Origin: Chloroflexota bacterium
GTDB taxonomy: Bacteria; Chloroflexota; UBA11872; VXOZ01
Assembly: GCA_958295775.1 (NCBI GenBank)
Contig: CATQHC010000002.1
Coordinates: 779,663-843,662, forward strand
DNA: 64,000 nucleotides
Direction: 5' to 3'
Part shown: positions 52,021-61,857 of the stretch, piece after piece
How positions within the stretch are numbered: the first letter of the stretch is position 1
Layout: every line of letters starts with the position of its first letter
Program-made: the position numbers and the translations under genes
Notes under the pieces: model-generated
The model's input: the letters and a program-made list of their open reading frames with translations, nothing else
Databases searched by the model: none
What the model was told of the DNA's origin: nothing

Positions 52021-53988
52021 ATGGCAAAGAACACTCTAGAAACTGAAACCAATACAGCGACACTGGATTCCAACAACGGGCCCACAGAGGACGCCTTAGA
52101 CGATTACACCGCTGCCGACATTCAGGTTTTGGAAGGCCTGGAACCCGTCAGAACTCGGCCCGGCATGTTCATTGGCAGCACAGACGTCCGCGGCCTTCAC
52201 CATCTCGTCTATGAAGTGGTGGACAACAGCGTCGATGAGGCGCTCGCGGGCCTTTGCGACCGCATTTGCGTCACTATACATGAAGATTGCAGCGTAACAA
52301 TCGAAGACAATGGCCGCGGCATTCCCGTTGACGTCCACGAGAAGACCGGCGTTTCCGCGTTGGAGACGGTGCTGACACGACTGCACGCCGGGGGCAAGTT
52401 TGGGGGCAAGAGCTACAAGGTTTCCGGTGGACTTCACGGTGTCGGCGTCTCCATTGTGAACGCGCTTTCGCAGCGGCTAGTTGCCACGGTCCACCAAGCG
52501 CCTCACGTCTATCGGCAGGAGTATCGCAACGGCGCGCCCCTGGGCAGAGTGGAACGAATTGGCAAGACCGATAAGAACGGCACTATCATCCACTTTCTCC
52601 CGGACACGGAGATAATGGAAACCCTGGACTATGAATTTAATACCCTCGCGCAGCGATTCCGCGAGGTTGCCTATCTCTGTCCCGCGCTGCGCATCGAGTT
52701 TCGCGATGAGCGGACGAGCCGCGAACTTACCTTCTACTTCGAGCGAGGAATTCGCGCCTTCGTCCGCCAGATGAATCGCCGCAAGACCATTATCAACAAT
52801 GAAGAAATCTTCTTCGCCGGCGCTGCGAATTCTCTCCAGTTGGAAGCTGCATTGCAGTACACGCAGAGTTTTGACGAACGCATTTATGCATTTGCAAATA
52901 CCATCAACAACGTGGATGGCGGGACTCACCTCACCGGTTTTCGTTCCGCATTGACGCGCACCCTAAACGATTACGCCCGCAAGCAAAACCTCATCAAGGA
53001 AAAGGACCTCTCCCTCACAGGCGACGATGTCCGCACCGGACTGACCGCCGTGATTAGTGTGCGGCTCACGAATCCTCAGTTTGAGGGGCAGACCAAGGCG
53101 AAACTGGGCAACTCCGAAGTCCGCGGCTTTGTTGAAACGACAGTCAATGAGAAGCTCGGTCAATACCTGGAAGAGCATCCCAGCGAAGGCAAGGCCATCA
53201 TTGAAAAGTGCCTGAACGCCGCTCGGGCGCGCGTTGCGGCGCAAAAAGCGCGGGATATGGTGGCGCGCAAGGGCTACCTGGACGTCTCCACGCTACCAGG
53301 AAAGCTTGCAGACTGTTCTGAACGCAGTATGGAAAATGCCGAAATCTTCATCGTTGAGGGCGATTCTGCCGGCGGCAATGCCAAGCAAGGTCGTGAACGA
53401 CGCTTCCAGGCAATCCTCCCCCTGCGGGGCAAGATTCTCAACGCGGAACGTACGAATCTCGACCGCATGCTCTCCAATACTGAGATTCGCGCAATGGTAA
53501 CCGCGATGGGTACCAGCATTGGTGAAACCTTCGATATTACAAAGCTGCGTTACGGCAAGATTATTATCATGACTGATGCAGATGTTGACGGCGCCCACAT
53601 CCGCACGTTGCTGCTTACATTCTTCTTCCGCTTCATGCGCGAAATCATCACCAACCAGCGCCTCTATATCGCGCAGGCGCCGCTCTATCGCGTGGCTCGC
53701 AACCGCGATGTCCTTTATGCATGGGACGACGAAGAACGCGACCGGGTTCTCAAGCAGTTCAATCGCACCAATGTGTCAATTCAGCGTTACAAGGGTCTTG
53801 GCGAAATGAACGCGGACCAGTTGTGGGAAACGACTATGGACCCGGCGCGCCGCAAGCTCCTGAGAGTGATTCTCGAAGACGAGGCCGCCGTCAGTGGCGT
53901 GTTCGATCGCCTCATGGGCGACGACCCTCAAGCCCGCAAGCGTTTCATTCAGGCCCATGCCAAGGAAGTCCAGCATCTCGACGTATAG
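52021..53988 (+). CDS. gyrB: DNA gyrase subunit B
   Basis: GyrB provides the ATPase and part of the DNA gate of gyrase, which introduces negative supercoils. The 655-residue protein has the GHKL ATPase motifs YEVVDNSVDEALAG, DNGRGIPVD and GGLHGVGVSIVNAL. The transducer domain follows, then the TOPRIM domain with VEGDSAGGNAKQGRERRFQA, PLRGKILN and IIMTDADVDGAHI, and the C-terminal GLGEMNADQLWETTMDP. An acidic N-terminal extension of about 30 residues precedes the ATPase. No gyrA or recF is adjacent. Confidence 0.95.
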   Translation: MAKNTLETETNTATLDSNNGPTEDALDDYTAADIQVLEGLEPVRTRPGMFIGSTDVRGLHHLVYEVVDNSVDEALAGLCDRICVTIHEDCSVTIEDNGRGIPVDVHEKTGVSALETVLTRLHAGGKFGGKSYKVSGGLHGVGVSIVNALSQRLVATVHQAPHVYRQEYRNGAPLGRVERIGKTDKNGTIIHFLPDTEIMETLDYEFNTLAQRFREVAYLCPALRIEFRDERTSRELTFYFERGIRAFVRQMNRRKTIINNEEIFFAGAANSLQLEAALQYTQSFDERIYAFANTINNVDGGTHLTGFRSALTRTLNDYARKQNLIKEKDLSLTGDDVRTGLTAVISVRLTNPQFEGQTKAKLGNSEVRGFVETTVNEKLGQYLEEHPSEGKAIIEKCLNAARARVAAQKARDMVARKGYLDVSTLPGKLADCSERSMENAEIFIVEGDSAGGNAKQGRERRFQAILPLRGKILNAERTNLDRMLSNTEIRAMVTAMGTSIGETFDITKLRYGKIIIMTDADVDGAHIRTLLLTFFFRFMREIITNQRLYIAQAPLYRVARNRDVLYAWDDEERDRVLKQFNRTNVSIQRYKGLGEMNADQLWETTMDPARRKLLRVILEDEAAVSGVFDRLMGDDPQARKRFIQAHAKEVQHLDV

Positions 53989-54138
53989 GCGTCCTTGCCC
54001 TATACTTAGGCAACAAACGCCGACTAGGTAGCGTTAAGGCACATCGAGACCCGCTGAGTCGATACGCTGATGGGTCCATCCTAGCTCGGCACGCGACCGC
54101 AAGGATTCAAAGAAGCATCCTTAGGTAATGGAGCCGGC

Positions 54139-55446
54139 GTGGCAATAGGCATCGCCCCCAACAACGCTCAATTTGTCTTGCTCAGCTTTGAGGGCCCCGA
54201 CCGCTACTCGCAAGCCGGTGGACTGGGAACACGGGTTACCGAGCTTGCGCGAGCATTGGCAAATGCGGGATTTACCACTCACCTGATCTTCATCGGCGAC
54301 CCAGGCTTGCCCGCTGAAGAGACCATCGAGAATGGCAATCTGCACCTCTACCGCTGGTGCCAATGGATTAGCCATTCTCACCCCATTGGCGCCTACGAGG
54401 CAGAGTGGGACAAAGTCATCGACTTCGGCAACAGCGTTCCCTGGTTCGTCACAGACAGACTCGTGCGTCCTGCAGCCGATGCCGGCCAACTCACTGTCAT
54501 TATGGCGGAAGAGTGGCACACAACAGAAACTCTGGCCCGGCTGAGCGATTCCCTTCACTTCAACGGCTTGCGACAGCAGTGCGTGCTGCTGTGGAACGCG
54601 AATAATGAATTCGGGTTTGGCCATATTAACTTCCCACGCCTCGATTTCATCTCCACCATAACTACCGTCAGCCGTTTCATGAAGCATCGACTCTGGGATT
54701 GGGGGTTGAATCCGCTCGTCATGCCCAATGGCATCCCCCGTCGCCTGCTTGAGAAAGTACCCCAGGCACCGGTGACAATGCTCCGCAAGGGCATGGCAGC
54801 CGACTTCTTGCTGCTCAAGATTGGGCGGTACGATCCGGACAAGCGTTGGTTCCAAGCCGTTGAAGCCGCGGCACAGTTAAAGCACGCCGGTCACCGTGTA
54901 CGGTTTATCGCGCGTGGCGGACTAGAGCCCCATGGCGGTGACGTGTTGCATCGCGCAAGAGAGTTGGGCCTTGTAGTTCAGGACGTCCACAGCGACAACT
55001 CTAACCTTGATGAGACACTTAATTCCATACTGGCCGCTGCCGACGCGGACGTCCTGAATCTCTGCCAGTTTGTTCCTGAGGATTTGCTGCGGGTCTTCTA
55101 TTCGGCCGCCGATGCTGTTCTAGCCAATAGCGGGTATGAGCCTTTCGGCCTGGTTGGACTCGAAGCGATGGCGTGCAGCGCCGTGGTGGTCACGGGCACT
55201 ACCGGAGAAGACTACGCCATACAACTCCACAATGCGCTTTCCGTAGAAACTGATGATCCGGCAGAGCTTGCCAGCTACCTCCAGTACATCCATAGTCAAC
55301 CGGACGTAATTCGCCAGATTCAGCGCCACGCCCGCCAGACTGCGGCTCTATTCACGTGGGAATCGACCATTCGGGACCTGCTGGGCAAGGTCGAGTATCT
55401 GGCGGAGAAACAGGGCGTTCAACTGCAGAGCAACGGAGATGGCTGA
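54139..55446 (+). CDS. glycosyltransferase family 4 protein
   Basis: This 435-residue GT-B glycosyltransferase opens with the acceptor-side loop QAGGLGTRVTELARALANAGF, typical of starch/glycogen synthase-like GT4 enzymes. The C-terminal half contains LKIGRYDPDKRW and the donor-site motif NSGYEPFGLVGLEAMA with the conserved Glu-x7-Glu. The GTG start follows GGAG. It overlaps the next gene, a family 57 glycoside hydrolase, by 8 bases, so the two are translationally coupled and probably act on one alpha-glucan. Substrate, such as ADP- or UDP-glucose, is inferred from context. Confidence 0.85.
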   Translation: MAIGIAPNNAQFVLLSFEGPDRYSQAGGLGTRVTELARALANAGFTTHLIFIGDPGLPAEETIENGNLHLYRWCQWISHSHPIGAYEAEWDKVIDFGNSVPWFVTDRLVRPAADAGQLTVIMAEEWHTTETLARLSDSLHFNGLRQQCVLLWNANNEFGFGHINFPRLDFISTITTVSRFMKHRLWDWGLNPLVMPNGIPRRLLEKVPQAPVTMLRKGMAADFLLLKIGRYDPDKRWFQAVEAAAQLKHAGHRVRFIARGGLEPHGGDVLHRARELGLVVQDVHSDNSNLDETLNSILAAADADVLNLCQFVPEDLLRVFYSAADAVLANSGYEPFGLVGLEAMACSAVVVTGTTGEDYAIQLHNALSVETDDPAELASYLQYIHSQPDVIRQIQRHARQTAALFTWESTIRDLLGKVEYLAEKQGVQLQSNGDG

Positions 55447-56644
55447 CAATCTCGTAATCTACGTAGTTGCCCACCAGCCCCGGCGCGTGCGACTGCCCGC
55501 AAACGCTATTCCGCCCGGCGCCGCCCCCCAGGACATGGCGCCGTTGCTTTTCGATGAGGGGATGAACGAGCGGTATTTCCGCAAGGTCGCCCGCTACTGC
55601 TATAAGCCCGCCACCGAGCTCTGGTTGCGATTGCTCGATGACGGGCTGAAACTCTGCTTCGGCATTTCACTCTCTTTGATTGAGCAGGCAAGGCGCTGGG
55701 ACCCGTCCGTGCTTGCTGGCTTCAAGCGCATCGTCGCTCATCCCAACACTGAATTGATCGGCGTTGATCCTTACCACTCATTCCTCTTGCTCATCGATCT
55801 GCCCGCCTTTGCCGCGCGCATGAACGCGATGGCGGATGATCTTGAGCAACTCTTCGGCAAGCGGCCTCAAGTAACCGATACGACTGAAATGCTCATGTCT
55901 GAGTCGATTGTCGGGGCGCTCGAAAAAGCCGGCTTCAGTGGCGCATTCATGGATGGGCGAGAATGGTTACTGGGCTGGCGGGAGCCAACGCATCTCTACT
56001 ATCATCGGCCTGGCGTGAAGTTGCTGGCACGCCACTACGAGCTAAGCGACGATGTCGGCTATCGCTTCTCTCAGCGCCAATGGTCAAACTGGCCGCTGAT
56101 GGCGGATGACTACGCGCGTTGGATATGCGAAGCAACCGGCCCACTGGTTATGGTGGGCTGGGACTTCGAGACCTTCGGCGAGCACCAATATTACGATAGC
56201 GGCGTCTTTGAGTTTATGGAGGCGTTGCCACGCTATCTCAAACACGAGGGTGTGATGCCGGCCACCGCCACTGAAGTGATTGATACCTACAGCGGCCAAG
56301 CGCATCAACTCTCGCTGCCGCCCTTCCCTGCAACTTGGGCAGGCTCAGGCGGCGCCGAGTTTTTCTTGGGAAATGAGCCGCAGCGCGCGCTCTTCCAACT
56401 CATGACTGCCTGCTACCATAAGGCGCGCCTCACTGGGAATGAGCAGCTCATCGACCTCGCCCTGTGGCTGATCCAGTCCGACAACCTCCACCTGATCAAT
56501 TGGTGGGGACAGTGGGGCTCGGAGGCAGAGGTATCCGTCTACTTCATGCCCGATGAGTGGTGGGGGTTAGGCGTGGATGGGATCATCTGGGAGCAGCAGT
56601 GCGTCTACAAAAACTTTCTGAGCGCACTTGACAGCTATCTCTAA
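55439..56644 (+). CDS. glycoside hydrolase family 57 protein
   Basis: The 401-residue protein matches GH57, which contains alpha-amylases and branching enzymes. Visible landmarks are the N-terminal YVVAHQPRRVRLP, VDTTEMLMSES-like region (VTDTTEMLMSESIVGAL), GWDFETFGEHQYYDSGVFEF, which carries the conserved catalytic aspartate and His, and a C-terminal helical domain with HLINWWGQWGSEAEVS. It lacks a signal peptide, so it acts inside the cell. Together with the overlapping GT4 gene it suggests synthesis and trimming of glycogen or a related glucan. Confidence 0.88.
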   Translation: MADNLVIYVVAHQPRRVRLPANAIPPGAAPQDMAPLLFDEGMNERYFRKVARYCYKPATELWLRLLDDGLKLCFGISLSLIEQARRWDPSVLAGFKRIVAHPNTELIGVDPYHSFLLLIDLPAFAARMNAMADDLEQLFGKRPQVTDTTEMLMSESIVGALEKAGFSGAFMDGREWLLGWREPTHLYYHRPGVKLLARHYELSDDVGYRFSQRQWSNWPLMADDYARWICEATGPLVMVGWDFETFGEHQYYDSGVFEFMEALPRYLKHEGVMPATATEVIDTYSGQAHQLSLPPFPATWAGSGGAEFFLGNEPQRALFQLMTACYHKARLTGNEQLIDLALWLIQSDNLHLINWWGQWGSEAEVSVYFMPDEWWGLGVDGIIWEQQCVYKNFLSALDSYL

Positions 56645-56727
56645 CCGAACTCATTTGCGCCGGCACGAAGAAGCCGGAGCGAATCGCAGATATAGCGCTG
56701 GGGTTCAATGCCGAAGTCTGTTTGAGG

Positions 56728-56746
56728 GGCGGTATTTGAAACCGCC
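56728..56746. terminator. small hairpin between convergent genes
   Basis: GGCGGT (56728-56733) pairs with ACCGCC (56741-56746) around ATTTGAA. It lies between the convergent GH57 and sulfatase genes. It could be a weak bidirectional terminator or a dispersed-repeat unit similar to the one near 5291. Confidence 0.4.
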
Positions 56747-56762
56747 TGAAATGCCACAGCTT

Positions 56763-58223
56763 CTACAAGCTCATGCGTTCGTCCGCACGGGCCTTCCACT
56801 TGGCGTAATTTGGTGACTGTAGGAGAGCTTCGTTGGTTTGGACTACCAATTGACCGTTCTGTCCCCGCGGGTCACCGCGCTGCTCGTTGACTTGGGCAAG
56901 GAGCGCGCGCAACTCCTCAATGCGCCCATTGGCTTCGGCATGCCCGGCCAAATTGCGGCACTCTTGCGGGTCCTCGACCAGGTTGAAGTAGCGTTCCCTT
57001 CCCGTATGATGGAACCAGGTGTATTTATCTCGCTTCGTCGCGATGAACTGCATGCCTTGGTCCCAGCCGTGGATTCTGGTCTGTTCCCCTTGCAGGTACT
57101 CGCGCCATTCAGTTGCTTCGCCTCGCGCGAGCGGCAGCAGGCTCTTACCGTCGACCGATTCAGGGATCTCCACCCGCGCGGCTTCGAGCACTGTCGGCAT
57201 GAGATCGCGTAGTTCAATAATCTCGTCGCAAGACCCGCCGCGCTCCTCATCCCACGTGTCCGGATACTTGATGAAGAATGGGATACGCGCGGAGCCGTCG
57301 TTGGAGTAGCCCTTGCGCCACAGACAGTGGTCGCCGAGCATATCGCCATGGTCTGAGGTAAAGATGAAGAGGGTGTTGCGCAAGGCCTCGCGATCGCGCC
57401 AGCTACACTCGTAGAGGAAACGGCCCACTTGATGGTCGATGAATGAGATGCTGCCGTAGTAAGCCGCACGTGTGCGGCGCACCTGCGCTTCAGGGGCCCG
57501 GCCCCGCCAAGCAGTGGTGCTGGCAATCGGCTCATCGAATTCCGCGGCCCAGTCGCCCATAGGCGGCATTGGGATATCGGGGTTGTCCTTGTACATATCG
57601 AAATAGACCGGTGGAGGATCGTAGGGCGCATGGGGACGCGTGAACGACAGCCACAGAAAGAACGGACAGGTAGGATCGCGCCGCTCGATGAACTTGACCG
57701 CTTCGCTCACGGTCCAATGGGTGGCGTGCAGGTGTTCCGGCAAGTGGCTTGGCCGACCCATCAAGCTATTCCACTCGAGTCCATGGTCGAGGTCACCGAT
57801 CTTCCCGGCTGTTTCTTCGCGCAGCCAAGCCATATAGTCTGTCCAGAGACCACGGCCCGTGCTATCCTGCACTGCTTCGTAGAACCCGTAAAGCGCGCGG
57901 CGGGGGAATTGGTCCGACTTCCCTATGCTGGCGGTGTGGTACCCAGCCTTCATCAGCTCGCCCGCCAACGTCGCCGGGAAGTCCAAGGCGTCTTGGCCTG
58001 CGCCACTGCCAAGCCGTCCGTGATTCCACTGGTCCATGCCCGTCATCATGGCGGCCCGCGACGGCAAGCATGACGGTGAACTCGTATAGCACCGCGTGAA
58101 CTTCACGCCACGCCCGGCGAGCTGGTCGAGATACGGCGTTTCCAGGACCGGATTTGCGTACCCAATGCAGTCCGACCGCTGCTGATCGGTAATGATTACA
58201 ACGATATTCGGGCGTCTTGGCAT
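56763..58223 (-). CDS. type I sulfatase
   Basis: This 486-residue member of the alkaline-phosphatase-fold sulfatases hydrolyses a sulfate ester. The signature SCLPSRAAMMTG has Cys52 as the residue to be converted to formylglycine. NIVVIITDQQ at the N-terminus gives metal ligands, and FTSDHGDMLGDH gives the rest of the metal site. No signal peptide is present, which suggests intracellular action on imported sulfated substrates. No formylglycine-generating enzyme or anaerobic sulfatase-maturase is seen in the window. GGGAG lies 8 bases before the ATG. It is the last minus-strand gene of a probable carbohydrate-use region. Confidence 0.92.
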   Translation of the reverse strand: MPRRPNIVVIITDQQRSDCIGYANPVLETPYLDQLAGRGVKFTRCYTSSPSCLPSRAAMMTGMDQWNHGRLGSGAGQDALDFPATLAGELMKAGYHTASIGKSDQFPRRALYGFYEAVQDSTGRGLWTDYMAWLREETAGKIGDLDHGLEWNSLMGRPSHLPEHLHATHWTVSEAVKFIERRDPTCPFFLWLSFTRPHAPYDPPPVYFDMYKDNPDIPMPPMGDWAAEFDEPIASTTAWRGRAPEAQVRRTRAAYYGSISFIDHQVGRFLYECSWRDREALRNTLFIFTSDHGDMLGDHCLWRKGYSNDGSARIPFFIKYPDTWDEERGGSCDEIIELRDLMPTVLEAARVEIPESVDGKSLLPLARGEATEWREYLQGEQTRIHGWDQGMQFIATKRDKYTWFHHTGRERYFNLVEDPQECRNLAGHAEANGRIEELRALLAQVNEQRGDPRGQNGQLVVQTNEALLQSPNYAKWKARADERMSL

Positions 58224-58383
58224 GGTAGCGTCTCCCAGAGAAATAGCTCACGCAAATGGGTTATGAAATCGTAGAAGTGTCAGATCGCAGCGCGAGCGTG
58301 CGAAATGACTCACATACTGTATTCGTCCGTGCTGCGTCCGTCGAAGCGCATACTTCGCGAGATGCCAAACGTCGCGACAGTCT

Positions 58384-59616
58384 CTACGTCGTAGCCGCTT
58401 CGAGTTCCCGGCTCACAAACTCTTTTATGTTTACCCACTCACCATCGCGCCGGATCGATTCCTCCGCCGCCAGACAGATGACCGTGCTCTCCATACCGGC
58501 TTCAGGAGTTGCCGGTGTTGTTTTGTTGTGGGCGACGCAGTCCAAGAAGCGAAAGGCTTGCGTCAGGTCGCCGGAGTGCCCCGGCATGTTACTGTCGCGG
58601 CTGAAGTGGTACACGGCTTTTTCATTGAGCGGCCTGCGGCCGTAGACCTCCACCGAGCCGCCCTTCACGATTATGCGCCCGTTGGCTCCAACCGCATCCA
58701 GAACTGCGCCAGGGCCGGTGGAAGGCGGGGAAAAGAGGCAGAGCTGCAAGCAGCCCTTCGCGCCGTTCTCGTACTCCACCAGCACCCACGCGTGGTCGAT
58801 GATGTCGTTATTTTCCGTCAGCACGTGCTGGCCGCCGATGCCCATCACGCGTGCGGGCTTTGAATCGACAAACCAGTTGAAGAGATCGAAGCTGTGGCAG
58901 TCTTTTTCATTAAGCGCGCCGCCGCTCTGGGACTGGCTGTAGCGCCAGGGCGTCGGCGCAAACGGTGGGCGTATTGTCCGCGCCAGTACCATCTGAGGCT
59001 GACCGATCTGGCCGCTCGCCACAATTTCGCGGCCTTTGGTCACCGCCGGATTGGAACGCTCGTTGAACCCCATAAAGCACTTGCCGCCGCTGCGGTGGGC
59101 GGCGTCCACGATTGCCTGGCAGTCCGCTACCGTGGTCGCCAGCGGCTTGTCGCAGAGCACCCAAGCACCGGATTCCAGCGCTGCGACAGCGATCTCCCGA
59201 TGGGTGAAATTCGCGCTGACCACGACGACGGCGTCAAGATCGGCCTCGTCCAGCATGCGGCGATAGTCGGTATAGGCTACTGGCGCATCCCGCCCGAATT
59301 CTTCAGTGAGGATCTCAGTGGCTGTCGCCAGGTGATCTTCCTGTACGTCACACACGGCCACGACGTCGGCCTTGAGGTCGCGGGTCTCCACGATGCCGTA
59401 TTCCTCGAGACTGCGAGCGTACTGCTTATACATCTCCTCAGGAAAGGCAATGTCGCGCGATTCACGCAGCACAGTGCCCCAATACGACGTCCGCTTGGCA
59501 TGACTCCAATGCCGGTCTGCGCCCAAGTAGGCGCGGCGATCGACTTCGCTAATCCACCGCAAGTAATTTTGGCCGCGGCCGCCAATACCGACGACGCCTA
59601 CCCGAATTGCGCTCAT
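58384..59616 (-). CDS. Gfo/Idh/MocA-family oxidoreductase
   Basis: The 410-residue NAD(P)-dependent enzyme has the Rossmann start RVGVVGIGGRGQNYLRWISE, the SANFTHREIAVAALESGAWVL segment and the CDKPLAT motif where most relatives have EKP, then FNERSNPAV and a C-terminal substrate domain with GGALNEKDCHSFDLFNW. Such enzymes oxidise or epimerise sugars, inositols or sugar acids. AGAGGA lies about 10 bases before the ATG. It lies 160 bases before the sulfatase on the same strand and may act on the same imported carbohydrate. Confidence 0.88.
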   Translation of the reverse strand: MSAIRVGVVGIGGRGQNYLRWISEVDRRAYLGADRHWSHAKRTSYWGTVLRESRDIAFPEEMYKQYARSLEEYGIVETRDLKADVVAVCDVQEDHLATATEILTEEFGRDAPVAYTDYRRMLDEADLDAVVVVSANFTHREIAVAALESGAWVLCDKPLATTVADCQAIVDAAHRSGGKCFMGFNERSNPAVTKGREIVASGQIGQPQMVLARTIRPPFAPTPWRYSQSQSGGALNEKDCHSFDLFNWFVDSKPARVMGIGGQHVLTENNDIIDHAWVLVEYENGAKGCLQLCLFSPPSTGPGAVLDAVGANGRIIVKGGSVEVYGRRPLNEKAVYHFSRDSNMPGHSGDLTQAFRFLDCVAHNKTTPATPEAGMESTVICLAAEESIRRDGEWVNIKEFVSRELEAATT

Positions 59617-59807
59617 GTATCAAGATCCTCTTTCTCTTGTCTTCGTGCTGCGGTCAATCAGTCGGCCCAAACTCAGGACATCATTGCAATAGACTACGGA
59701 GTAGGTTTTTTGCATGCTCTTGGGCGCTAAAGGCGCCTGTTCGTGATTCGAGATGCTCATTGCGATCCAGTTTAATGGAATGCCCACGAACTGGGCATAG
59801 CGCCTCT

Positions 59808-59850
59808 AAATGACATCTCCGCAGATGAATGCTCTGCGGAGATGTCATTT
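59808..59850. terminator. strong 17-bp hairpin after the sugar-binding protein gene
   Basis: AAATGACATCTCCGCAG (59808-59824) pairs perfectly with CTGCGGAGATGTCATTT (59834-59850) around a 9-base loop, 36 bases after the stop of the minus-strand SBP gene. Neither side has a long T run, but position and strength fit termination or 3'-end protection. Confidence 0.7.
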
Positions 59851-59886
59851 ATTCTCAAGTGGAATTCAAGGCTGCTTCTGTGGCGA

Positions 59887-61272
59887 CTATCCCTGCAGCC
59901 TGCCAGTCTCCTCCAGGCGCGCGACCCACATCGCATCGAGTTCCCGGGCCACCTCTTCGACTGACTTCGTGCCTTCCCAGATCTGTGGCAGCGCCTGGCG
60001 CGCGCTTTGGTCGAAGAATCTGCCGTCCCAACTGCCGCCAAAGGGCACCACGGCGAATTCGGGGTTCTGCAAGAAGCGCGTGCGATTTTCCGGCGTGGTG
60101 AGATACTCATTCCAAAAGTACTCATTGGCTGCGATCAACGCGGACGGAGAACCGGAGGGGAATGAAATTGCCCGCGCCATCCCCCACTCGCCGCCGTCGA
60201 AGTTCGTAAACCATTTCAGCACCTCCCAGGACGCGTCCTGGGCGTCGGACGTGCTGAACATAGAGGCGCCGCCGGAGCCGAAGAACGTAAACCTACCTTC
60301 GGGTCCCTGGGGCATGAGTCCGACGTCGAAGTCAAGCCCCTCTACACCTGCTAAACGCACTGCCGCCCACTCGGGCAGGAAAGAGATTGCTATCTTGCCT
60401 TGGGCAAAGCCATTATTCCAGCCCAGCGCCGGGTAGGGATGGGTGCGGTCCTTGAGCATCAGGTCGGCCAGATACTGAAGCGCGGCAATTGAGCCAGGTT
60501 CCGTGATGACAGACCGGGTGTTGTCATCGGCCAGGAAGCCACCGCCAAACGACCGCAGCACGTGATCGATGCGCACCAGCCGGAACTCAACGCCCCACGA
60601 TTCCGGTTCGTTGTCATTATTCGCGTCCTTCGTCAGGACACGCGCCATCTCGCGCAGGTCGTCCCACGTCCAGTCTTCGCCCGGTTCGTCTAATCCGGCC
60701 TCCGCGAGCAGTGTCTTGTTGTAGTAGACGCCTTCCGTGGCATGGTTCCACGGCAAAGCCCATTGCCCGCCTTCAGGCACCCGGTAGAACTCGGTGACAC
60801 GCGGATAGTAGGCCGCGATGTCGAAGTTCGTATCTGCCTTGATGTGGTCATCCAAGTTTACCAGCACGCCCTCGGCCGCATAGGTAAAGTGCCCGCCGGA
60901 CATGTGCAGCACGTCCGCATTGGCGCCGGCGGCGACAAACGTGGCGATTTGCTGCTGATAATTCGTGCCCGCCTCCGCGATGATCAGCTTGATCTGGATG
61001 CTCGGATTCTTTTCATGGAAGTTCGCCAGCCACGCATCCATGGCGTCGACGCTGCGCCCGGCAAAGGGGCCGATTAGGAACTCGACCTCGGTCGGCTCAG
61101 CCGGTGCGGGCGCCTCCTGCTTGGCCTCTTCTTCCTTCGGCGCCATGGCTTCTTCTTCCGCAGCCGGTGCCGTGGCAACAGTGCCGCACGCCGCCAAACC
61201 CACCATGCCCAGCGTTCCGCCCATGCCCTGCAAGAGCCGGCGACGACTCAATCCAACAGAACTCGACCGCAT
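59887..61272 (-). CDS. ABC transporter family 1 extracellular solute-binding lipoprotein
   Basis: The 461-residue sugar-binding lipoprotein has the twin-arginine motif SRRRLLQGMGG, a hydrophobic stretch and the lipobox LAAC, then a Glu/Ala/Pro-rich linker to about residue 60. The SBP_bac_1 fold follows: FHEKNPSIQIKLI, ALPWNHATEGVYYNKTLLAEAGL with WTWDDLREMARVLTKD, GKIAISFLPEWA and FGSGGASMFST. The start at 61272 is preferred because AGGAGG then lies 8 bases upstream; an ATG two codons earlier would be too close. No permease genes adjoin it. It is only distantly similar to the SBP at 2644-4086. Confidence 0.92.
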   Translation of the reverse strand: MRSSSVGLSRRRLLQGMGGTLGMVGLAACGTVATAPAAEEEAMAPKEEEAKQEAPAPAEPTEVEFLIGPFAGRSVDAMDAWLANFHEKNPSIQIKLIIAEAGTNYQQQIATFVAAGANADVLHMSGGHFTYAAEGVLVNLDDHIKADTNFDIAAYYPRVTEFYRVPEGGQWALPWNHATEGVYYNKTLLAEAGLDEPGEDWTWDDLREMARVLTKDANNDNEPESWGVEFRLVRIDHVLRSFGGGFLADDNTRSVITEPGSIAALQYLADLMLKDRTHPYPALGWNNGFAQGKIAISFLPEWAAVRLAGVEGLDFDVGLMPQGPEGRFTFFGSGGASMFSTSDAQDASWEVLKWFTNFDGGEWGMARAISFPSGSPSALIAANEYFWNEYLTTPENRTRFLQNPEFAVVPFGGSWDGRFFDQSARQALPQIWEGTKSVEEVARELDAMWVARLEETGRLQG

Positions 61273-61857
61273 GTTCATACCCTCCTGTACGTTTCAAACT
61301 TCATCCGAACAGCATACGTTTATTGCCAAGTAGATTATCATACAACCTGCCAAGCCTCAAATCGCTATTGTTGGTCGAGATCTTATCACCATCTACCCCC
61401 TCCTACTGTATGGCTCCCAAATGTGCAAGACTGCGCCGCCCAATTCAGGACAGCGCTCGCCATAGCAACTTCTGTCGTCTCATCGTTTTGTACAGAGATT
61501 GACCCAGCCGCGGACGGCCCAAATTCGGCTGGCCCTCGAGAAACAAATGAGCATTGATGCAACTTTCCACGTTTCAAGCGACATCTCCGCTCAATACACG
61601 CCCAGACTGCCGCGCTATACTGGGATGAACTCTTATCAGCCTTGACCAAGCTGTAAGACCGTACCGCGATCACGTGGGGTGATGTTGTCGGGAAACCGCG
61701 AGCATGTCTGTGAAATGTGGAATTGACAGATCGGATTCTTCCTTGTACAAGTCCAGGCCTCAGTCCTCTTGAGCGCTACTATAGGAAAACCTTCACGGGT
61801 GCGCAGCGCAGCGCCGTCCGAGAGTCCCGGCTACTATAGCAGTGGCGAGGCGCAAGC
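61273..61857. other. 585-base divergent intergenic region
   Basis: No gene is supported; open frames here are short and lack ribosome-binding sites. The only clear element is the plus-strand promoter at 61723-61751. Confidence 0.6.
61723..61751 (+). promoter_or_regulatory. promoter of the EamA transporter gene
   Basis: A perfect TTGACA (61723-61728), 17 bases and TACAAG (61746-61751). Predicted start near 61758, about 100 bases before the ATG. Confidence 0.55.

Noticed and set aside
61386-61673. 95-residue minus-strand frame in the divergent region
   Set aside because: No ribosome-binding site, Ser/Cys-rich composition and no neighbours to support it.
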